In this document: positions 57,001-64,000 of the stretch, piece after piece
How positions within the stretch are numbered: position 1 is the stretch's first letter
Layout: the number at the start of each line of letters is the position of its first letter
Source of the DNA: Epichloe hybrida
Taxonomy: Eukaryota > Ascomycota > Sordariomycetes > Hypocreales > Clavicipitaceae
NCBI GenBank assembly: GCA_019022495.1
Contig: JAFEKR010000025.1
Span: 844,611-908,610 of the forward strand
Length of the DNA: 64,000 bases
Direction of reading: 5' to 3'
The notes under the pieces: generated by a model
What the model was told of the DNA's origin: nothing
The model's database searches: none
The model's input: only the letters and a program-made list of their open reading frames with translations
Program-made: the position numbers and the translations under genes

Positions 57001-59443
57001 CAGCGTCAGCGACATTCATTGTTGGGATCTTGAAGGCGAATAGGTTTGTCACTGCCTCCTCGATTGTCTTTTCCCTCAAATCCAGTTCACCCTCTCCCAT
57101 TGCACGAACCCATGATTCAATTCCACTGAGCGCCCACGGCTCCTTGCATCTGTTGAACTCCCCCGCGGTGAGCTTAGATGGCACAAACTTCCTTTTTCGT
57201 CCACTTGGGAGAGTGATACCATCGAAGGCACCAGCAGACGCCGCGGGGGTCGAATCATAGTCGGAGAAGGTTGGACCTTGCTGCGTGACCTGGTGTTGCC
57301 GATGCAGTTTCTTCCGTTCCTCGGCCGCATCCGTTCTGGATCTTGTTGGTGCCTGAACCGTCGGGGTATGACTATGGCCACCGAGGGATATCGATCTTTC
57401 TGGATAGAGCGACTGCTGGCCTCCAGATTGATAGTATGTCTGCGGACCTTCTGCCTGATAATAACGAGCATCGGCGTTCAGCGAATGTGACTGTTGGTGC
57501 TGAGAGCGAACGCTGGTACGAGTCGACAGCATTGAGCTGCTGTCCGAGCCAGGTCCTGGCGGCAGCGACGGGAGTGGTCTACTGGAAAGACCAGGATGGT
57601 AAAATAGATCCTTGTAGTCATCTTTGGAAGGCGATTCGGAGCCGCTTTGCTGTGAATGAATAGAAACTTGCTCTTCTCGCCCTTCATCAAAACTCAGCCG
57701 TTGCATTTCCGGGGCCTGCAACCCGCCTGTACCACCGTAGTCCATTTCGGCATTGTGAAAGGCACCAGCTTTGTCATAGTTCTCCCTGAGTGAGTTGTAG
57801 TATCCGGGAGTCGGTAGTGGCCGCGGTCCGTCTTGCATCGAGGAAGACCTCGGTGGAGTACTGACATCTGCGCCGTGTACTAAGCTGTCAGCATAGCCTC
57901 CACTCAACATGCCCAAATCCACGCCACCAAAGTCGCTACCGCTGTTGAGCCCGTGATCTTTGGCAGGAGGGGACAGAGGCACTGTCTGATGAGCAGTGGG
58001 GGTTGCACCGCTGAACATGAACGCATTGCCGCTGAAGCGTTGGTCATCCAACTCAGCTTGCTGCATAGCCAACACCCCAGCTGTGCCTTCTGGATCGTCA
58101 TCGTCACCGTCCTCGTCATCGTCATGGAGAGGTTGGCTCGAGACTCTTGCCGGATGCGCCCTGGATGCGCCAGGTGAATGTGCTGAGGTAGAGCTGTATC
58201 CACGTAGTCTCTGGGTGTGCTTGTCCGACAGCTGGCTGTTGATCGATGGCGACCTGTGTTGCGAGTGATAGCCAGACCCCCCTAATTCAGCCTCGATATC
58301 CTGCATGAGGCGCTCGTGATCATCGTTATGCGGCAACGGCCGCCCGTGCTCGTCCCAGGGCGTTGTCTCCTCTGGGACATCCTCCATGGGTCGGTTTGGA
58401 AGCGGAGCATTGGTCGGATGTCGCTGAAGTCCAGGTGATGTTTGAGGTTGCATGTAGGGGGAAGTGCCCGGAGATGTCTGCGAGTCTGAACGCGGGCGAC
58501 TGTAATATGAATATTGATCGTTGGACGCCGCATAGTTTGGACCGACGGGAATATGCGAAGTTGGGGGATAGGGCGCCTGGGCCTCGCCATGAGACGCTTC
58601 CGTTGGGTACGGAACGGTGCCATTGATACTAAATCCAGAATAATGACTACCAGCGCTATGATGAGACGGATCGTATGTTGGTGTTGCGACTTGAGAGCTA
58701 GATCCTGCAAAAGAAGAAGGACTGCCCGGAAAAGACTGCTGATACCCAGACGAGAAGGACGGGGACCTCAGAGGTTGAGAGAAAGTGGACGAATACGTTC
58801 CAGCCGGGGATTGTCCATAGCCTGGCGAGATGGGAGCCGTGGCATACACATGGCCCTGATGGTCATGACCAGCGTATGCATGATACGTACCCTGCCGTTG
58901 AGGAACTGTGTTTGTAGTGGCATATGCGGCGGGATTGTACGCCTGAGGGGTGTAGCTGGTAGTGGGCGGCGACGTAGAATTGTACGAACTGACGCTGGAG
59001 GTAGAGAAGCGCGAGGACGGATGAGGGTGGTAGGGCAGCGCGGTGGATTGTGATCGCTGGAAACTCGTGGCCGGAGATGGAGCAAAGTTTTGAGGATTAT
59101 AGGCCGATTGTGATAGCGTCGGGGGAGCCGGGTCTTGATACTGATGCTGATAACCGGACAAGGCGCTGCTGGTGGACGCGTAACGACCGATAGATGGGTT
59201 GCCGCCACCGACAGGACTTGACAAGAACATTTCGTCTTCGCTGCCACGGCCCGCTGGACTGAAGGATGACGGTTGAATATGGTTATGCATTTGATTGTGA
59301 TAGGCCGAATCGTCGCCAGTGTTGAAGCTTGGCCGTCTATCAAGGCCGGCGGCTTGTTGGTCGGACTGCTGGTGGCCAGCAACAGCATATTGGACGGGTG
59401 GAACTTGGCCGTAGCGGCGCTGGTCGTCGCCGCGAAAAGACAT
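54069..59443 (-). CDS. ROM2: Rho1 guanine nucleotide exchange factor, Rom2-type
   Basis: Three exons: 59443-55856, 55770-55126 and 55049-54069, giving 1737 residues. The N-terminal 700 residues are Ser/Gln/Tyr/Pro-rich and disordered. A DEP-like region (about 770-870), a DH domain (about 918-1100, with QNIMHEIVTGEENYIKQL), a PH domain (about 1120-1290, spanning an intron) and a CNH domain (about 1300-1700) follow in the standard Rom1/Rom2 order. The enzyme activates Rho1, which feeds the cell-wall-integrity pathway and glucan synthase. Splicing of exon 3 uses the acceptor before TCCGTTCAG, the only one keeping the frame. An upstream in-frame run of codons lacks an ATG that would fit, so MSFRGDD is chosen as the start. 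Confidence 0.95.
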
Positions 59444-60779
59444 GTTGTGAACGGACCGGATGGCTGCAGCAAATGCTGCCGCCAAGGGGGAAGAAAGCTG
59501 TCGAGATTGAAGGTTATGAGCGGCGGCGCAAGAGATGCGGTCTCAAAAGATCTAGATGGTCGAGTTCGACGTCGACGTCGACGTCGGGTGTCGGTGCCGC
59601 AGCTGAACCCCGCGGGTCAACGTTGTCACGCCGCGCCCCAATCAAGAATCAAGATGGGCAACATGAAAGGTTGGTTGGTGGTAGTGATGACCGCCAAGAA
59701 CACAAGAACCCCATCGAGGACTCTCCTGTCTTGGGCTTGGGAGATGGAATGCGCCTACACGATGATGGGTCTGGTGATAATAATGATACGGGAGGGCAGA
59801 CGTGTGTTGTGCGATGACGAATTGGCTGCTTGTCAAACGGGGCCGTTCGTCTTCGCAAATCCCTCCTGGGGGGGGTCGTCGAACCATCTGGTCATCTGGT
59901 GGGTGCCAGGTGGGCAGATACGCGAGGTTGACGAAGGGCAAACTGGGGTGGTCCGAGTGGCGGTGACAAACCAGGCTGACCACACACACCACCTTGAGCC
60001 TTCTCGTGGCGCGGGCCATGGGTTATCGATATGACTATTATGCTGAAACGGTCACCGGACGGTCACCGGCGTTCATTCATTTACAAGAAGAAAGTAGGAA
60101 AAAAAGGTCGAGTTTCATCCACGCAAAGGTCAGACGCCAAGCCAAGCTGTTGAAACACTGGCTCACACTAGCACTCCTGCATCATCCAAATTTGTCGCCA
60201 TTTGCTGTCCGCGCATAATCTACCTGTTTTCATCTGCCCGAGTAATCGTTATATCTCCTCTTCCCACGCCCTCGATTAAAAGGAGGTATTGCTGTTCTGG
60301 TCGATCCGTGACCAGTCCACACTGAACTCACTCTTCGCAGCCCAGTCTCATCTTTATACCTGCGCCCCTCCCAAAAAGAAATTGTGGGCTTGCAAATCAA
60401 CACGGGGAAATCAATCTGGGGAATATCGTTCGAGAGATTTGCAGCATAAATATTCAGTGACACATTGTCAAGTCCCTGGATTATCCGTGCCTGTCTTTGC
60501 TGTTAGCGTTTGTTCGCTTAATAAAAAGCGCATCTTTTTGAGCCATTACTTACATTAATAGCAATAATGTCTCCCTTCTGCACCGTGTCGCGGAAGTCGC
60601 GGCCAACTCCTTTCTATTATTGAAGTGTATTGAATCGCACACTATGCTGTGCGATGTAAGATTTCTTTTTACAAGAACCGTTGGCGCATCAAAAGGTATC
60701 ATGAAGCATTCTCGGCAAATTTGATGGACTTCAGACGAGTGAGATTTAGTGGTGAACGTAGAAAAGTGAATGGTCAAAG

Positions 60780-61070
60780 AGTGATATGGATCTGGCGGTC
60801 TGATCGAAGGTCAAAGAATCTGACAGTCAGAGAATATCAACGGATCAACGGATCAACGGTCGCATCGAAGGTTGAAGGTCGAAGGATCAATAGTTGACCG
60901 TCATGACGAACGTGAACAGATATAACGGTCGGAACGAAGATCGAAGGTCAATGGGGACGAATCGACACGAAGGTTGAAGAGTCGAATGCCGAAGGTCTTT
61001 GAATCAACGGATTAACGGTCGGATCGGGGGGTCGAGGATGAACGAATCAACGGTCAAAGGATCTGATAGC
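60780..61070. repeat. Degenerate repeat field of short GATCAACGGTCG/GAAGGTCGAAG words
   Basis: Interspersed imperfect copies of ATCAACGGTCG, GAAGGTTGAAGGTCGAAG and AACGGTCGG alternate over about 290 bases. No clear period is seen, but one short word set dominates the composition. Confidence 0.7.
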
Positions 61071-61159
61071 GGTTTGTTGACTTTTAGTAGCAGTAAAAGC
61101 GCTATTTCAGGTGGGCAATGATCGGAGAGAAATTGCCACCACTTATTATTATAATATAG

Positions 61160-61250
61160 AATAGGTAGTATCTAGTGAGCTTGATGCTAAAACTGCTCTC
61201 GAATATAGGGGTTCTAGGTCACCTGCCACCTGCCAGTTCTAGCACGTAAC
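61160..61250. repeat. Dispersed repeat copy 1
   Basis: Contains GATGCTAAAACTGCTCTCGA and then ATATAGGGGTTCTAGGTCAC. Related words occur at 63485-63545 (inverted) and at the window's right end. Confidence 0.6.
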
Positions 61251-61476
61251 AGAATGAGGTCCGACGAGAGCCACAAAAGTGGGGCCTGGCACGAGTATAC
61301 CATCATTTCAAACCCTTCTTCCGTTTTCGATACAACCATTCTTCCCGCCCGTCTTATCTGTGCCCGTTACTACAAAAAGACAAAAAGTCTCCAGTATCTT
61401 GCGAAACCGCTCTCTTTTCGACCCCGATTCTCCTTCTTACCACCTCCTAATATACATCGCAAACACCACAGCCACC

Positions 61477-63038
61477 ATGTCTACTTCTCTCGATCAGCTC
61501 AAGGCCACCGGCACCGTAAGTGTTGAACCCCACCATTGCCCCTCCTCATCACGACATCAAAGCAACGCATTGCCAAGCCATAGCTTTCAATGAGGCCGAA
61601 ATCACGAATCAGTATGGAACGTCTGGTTCACGGCTTTGGTTTTGCATTGGTCGAATAATCTGGAATTTTCCGATCAGATTGATCATTCCAGTTGTTTTGA
61701 ACAAAGAACGATGAAGCTGACATTTGAGATTGTTCCGCTGTGGTATAGGTCGTCGTGTCTGATTCTGGTGAGTGCCCGCATCCCGCCATCTCTATCTTGC
61801 GCTATACTGGGTGCTAACCTGTTTAATAGGTGACTTTGCCTGTTAGTACATCCCCATTGTCGATCGACTGGCTTATTGCTGCTTTCTTGGACTGGCTACC
61901 TGTCAGAGAGCGCGAAACGACAAAACGATCCGCCCAGGCGCCCGATGCTCTGCAACCTCAAACAGTCCTGACGGAGCTAACATCGTTATCTAGCCATTGG
62001 CAAGTACAAGCCCCAGGATGCCACCACCAACCCTTCCCTCATCTTGGCCGCCTCCAAAAAGGAGGAGTATGCCAAGTTGATGGACGTTGCCATTCAGTAT
62101 GGCAAGAGCAAGGGCGGTGATGTCGAGTCTCAGGTCGACCACGCACTAGACCGCCTCCTGGTCGAATTCGGCAAGGAGATTCTCAAGATCATTCCCGGCA
62201 AGGTCTCCACCGAGGTCGATGCCCGTTTCTCTTTCGACACCAAGGAGTCTGTCAACAAGGCTCTGCATATTATTGATGTAAGTTGTTGCGCATACTTTTA
62301 CAATGGAGGCGAAGCACACACATGTTTGTTAACTCTTGCGCAGCTGTACAAGGAGCAGGGCATCTCCAAGGACCGTGTTCTAATCAAGATCGCCGCTACC
62401 TGGGAGGGTATCAAGGCTGCCGAGATCCTGCAGCGCGACCACGGCATCAATTGCAACCTGACTCTCATGTTCTCCTTGGTTCAGGCCATTGGTGCTGCCG
62501 AGGCCGACGCCTACCTCATCTCTCCCTTCGTCGGTCGTATCCTTGATTGGTTCAAGGCCGCCAACAAGAAGGAGTACGGCAAAGAGGAGGACCCTGGTGT
62601 TGTATCAGTCAAGAAAATCTTCGACTACTACAAAAAGTTTGGCTACAAGACCATTGTCATGGGCGCTTCGTTCCGCAACATTGGCGAGATTACTGAACTC
62701 GCTGGCTGTGACTATCTCACCATTTCTGTAAGTTTTCCAAACAGGAAAGCTGCCCTTGCCTCAAGCCCGTTTCAGAATGCAAAAAGCTAAAACAACATTA
62801 GCCCAACCTACTCGAGGAGCTCCACAACTCCTCCGAGGCTGTCCCCAAGAAGCTCGACGCCGCCAAGGCCGCTTCTGCCAACCTTGAGCGCAAGACGTAC
62901 ATCAAGGACGAGCCCGCCTTCCGATTCGACTTTAACGAGGACCAGATGGCTGTCGAGAAGCTCCGTGAGGGCATTAGCAAGTTTGCTGCCGATGCCGTCA
63001 CCCTTAAGGATATCCTCAAGAAGAAGCTCTCTGCTTAG
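61477..63038 (+). CDS. TAL1: Transaldolase
   Basis: Six exons: 61477-61515, 61749-61767 (19 nt), 61830-61841 (12 nt), 61994-62277, 62344-62727 and 62802-63038, giving 324 residues. The chain reads [20 protein letters not shown] across two micro-exons, followed by TNPSLI. The Schiff-base Lys lies in the later [14 protein letters not shown] segment, and [17 protein letters not shown] and CDYLTIS follow, all core class I transaldolase motifs. The enzyme acts in the non-oxidative pentose phosphate pathway. Length matches the family. The 19- and 12-nt exons must be included to obtain the N-terminal active-site region. Confidence 0.96.
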
Positions 63039-63194
63039 ATGTGGACTGAAAATGACAGAATAATCGAGTTATTGATTTTTAATTGTTTTTTACGCTCATT
63101 GTTATAGCAAATGTAGTATATTTATAAACTTATTAGCGTTACTAGTAAAATCTAACTAGTAGGATGACGAATATTTAAAAAAAATACTATAGTA

Positions 63195-63891
63195 ATTGTT
63201 ACCGTGCATCCCACAAGGCCATCGCGGATGTCAGCGCCCACATGTACGGGTCATGTGCCCGATCCAAGTGCGCCATAGTCATAGCACAAAAGAATACGCA
63301 TTATTAAACAAGTCATCCCTTCCTTGTCCGATTGACACCCATATTGCTAGGTCTAGGCAAAGCCTAGATCATCACAGTTATAAACTCCTAGAGTAATATA
63401 AAACATAACTTAGTATATGAATAAGCTTTAAGGCTATAAGTGTTACATGTTAGAACTGATAGTGGCACGTTCCCCTAGAAGATAACCTAGAACGTGACTG
63501 ATACGTGACCTAGAACCCTTATATTATTAGATAATAGTTTTGGCTTGTAGCCAGTTTGAACTTGAACCATTGACGTTACCAACTGTGAGGTGCTGTGTAT
63601 GAATCCACAACAGGCCTCATAATCAAATGTAAGGTACAACGTTAGCAGCGGCTAGCATTGACGGATCTTTTGGTCTATTCGGGAATTCCAGCACACCTTC
63701 TGGGTTCTTACACCAACGGTCCTTTGTCATCTAGGCTTTGCCTAGACCTAGCAATATAGGTGTCAACTGCACAAGTTAAAGATGACTTGTTTAATACGTA
63801 TTCTTTTGCATAGCGCAACGGGATCAGGCTTATAACCCGTACGTGTGGGCGCTGACATCCGCGATGGCCCCGTGGGCTGCACCGTAACAAT
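63195..63891. mobile_element. Foldback/MITE-like element with about 175-bp inverted repeats
   Basis: The left arm (63195-63372) and right arm (63718-63891) are inverted copies. Both start ATTGTTAC(C/G)GTGCA, share GGCCATCGCGGATGTCAGCG and GCTAGGTCTAGGCAAAGCCT, and differ by scattered substitutions and small gaps. The spacer is about 345 bp. No transposase frame is seen, so the element would be non-autonomous. A target-site duplication could not be fixed. Confidence 0.75.
63485..63545. repeat. Dispersed repeat copy 2 (inverted), inside the foldback spacer
   Basis: The minus strand reads AAAACTATTATCTAATAATA followed by AAGGGTTCTAGGTCACGT, which resembles the copy at 61160-61250. Confidence 0.55.
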
Positions 63892-63954
63892 GGCTAATGC
63901 ATCGGACTTGTTACGATTTGAAATGGGTTCAGAGAGTGTCCGGTCAAGTTGTTG

Positions 63955-64000
63955 ATTCTAGCTACCTAGATGCGAAAGCTGCTGTTCTCTAATATAAGGG
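63955..64000. repeat. Dispersed repeat copy 3, cut by the window end
   Basis: Contains GATGCGAAAGCTGCTGTTCT then CTAATATAAGGG, matching the first half of copy 1. It is truncated at the window edge. Confidence 0.55.

Larger units (their letters stand above)
59444..61476. other. 2 kb intergenic region before transaldolase
   Basis: No gene is supported. It includes the promoter of the Rom2-type gene, a degenerate repeat field at 60780-61070, a dispersed repeat copy at 61160-61250, and the transaldolase promoter at the right end. Confidence 0.5.

Noticed and set aside
59273..60034. Plus-strand frame overlapping the Rom2-type N-terminus
   Set aside because: It is antisense to a low-complexity coding exon, so it is an expected shadow frame.
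1..64000. tRNA or rRNA genes
   Set aside because: No cloverleaf with A and B boxes and no rRNA segment could be recognised by eye. A tRNAscan run would be needed to exclude them.

Overview
The window looks like chromosomal DNA of a filamentous ascomycete fungus, most likely a Sordariomycete and plausibly Hypocreales. The evidence is short introns (about 50-150 nt, GT...AG), GC-rich coding sequence, and a gene set that includes CFEM, 2EXR and GPI-anchored thaumatin-like proteins, Rom2-type RhoGEF, fungal complex I and Naa50-like genes. The order cannot be fixed from sequence reading alone. Gene models were assembled by hand from reading frames and splice sites, and every multi-exon model listed is frame-consistent to a stop codon.

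Layout. 0.3-9.7 kb: a Naa50-type acetyltransferase with an N-terminal PCNA-box-like motif, a glucokinase with a C-terminal membrane tail on the opposite strand, a 3.5 kb repeat-rich spacer, and an Hsp70-like ATPase with a proline-rich head. 11.3-17.8 kb: a thaumatin-like cell-wall protein, an ankyrin protein, Pol III subunit RPC11, Mediator MED31, a metallophosphoesterase and a CFEM protein. 17.8-30 kb is gene-poor accessory sequence. It holds GPI2, a broken foreign-looking DEDDh exonuclease relic beside an opposed relic block, a small secreted/membrane protein, a 2EXR protein, simple repeats and a degraded AT-rich patch.

30-46 kb is a dense housekeeping block: GATOR2/SEACAT subunit WDR59/MTC5, UBC13, ATP synthase subunit d, NAC-alpha, ribosomal protein eL14, a four-exon small conserved protein, a desaturase-like enzyme and FMP46. 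46-59.5 kb holds a long disordered RNA-binding-type protein with an in-frame stop that a candidate intron could remove, complex I NDUFA2, a mitochondrial pyruvate carrier subunit and a Rom2-type Rho1 GEF. 59.5-64 kb is a repeat-rich spacer, transaldolase, and a long-inverted-repeat foldback element with copies of a short dispersed repeat.

The genes do not form an obvious biosynthetic cluster. Mitochondrial bioenergetics (ATP7, NDUFA2, MPC, FMP46), translation (eL14, NAC-alpha), sugar metabolism (glucokinase, transaldolase) and wall signalling (Rom2, GPI2, CFEM, thaumatin) are scattered among each other. The main unexplained signals are the foreign exonuclease relic, an 11-copy intergenic 9-mer (TACTCCGTA/TACGGAGTA), many long A/T homopolymers, the stop codon inside the RRM-type gene, and unusual extensions on Naa50 and glucokinase.
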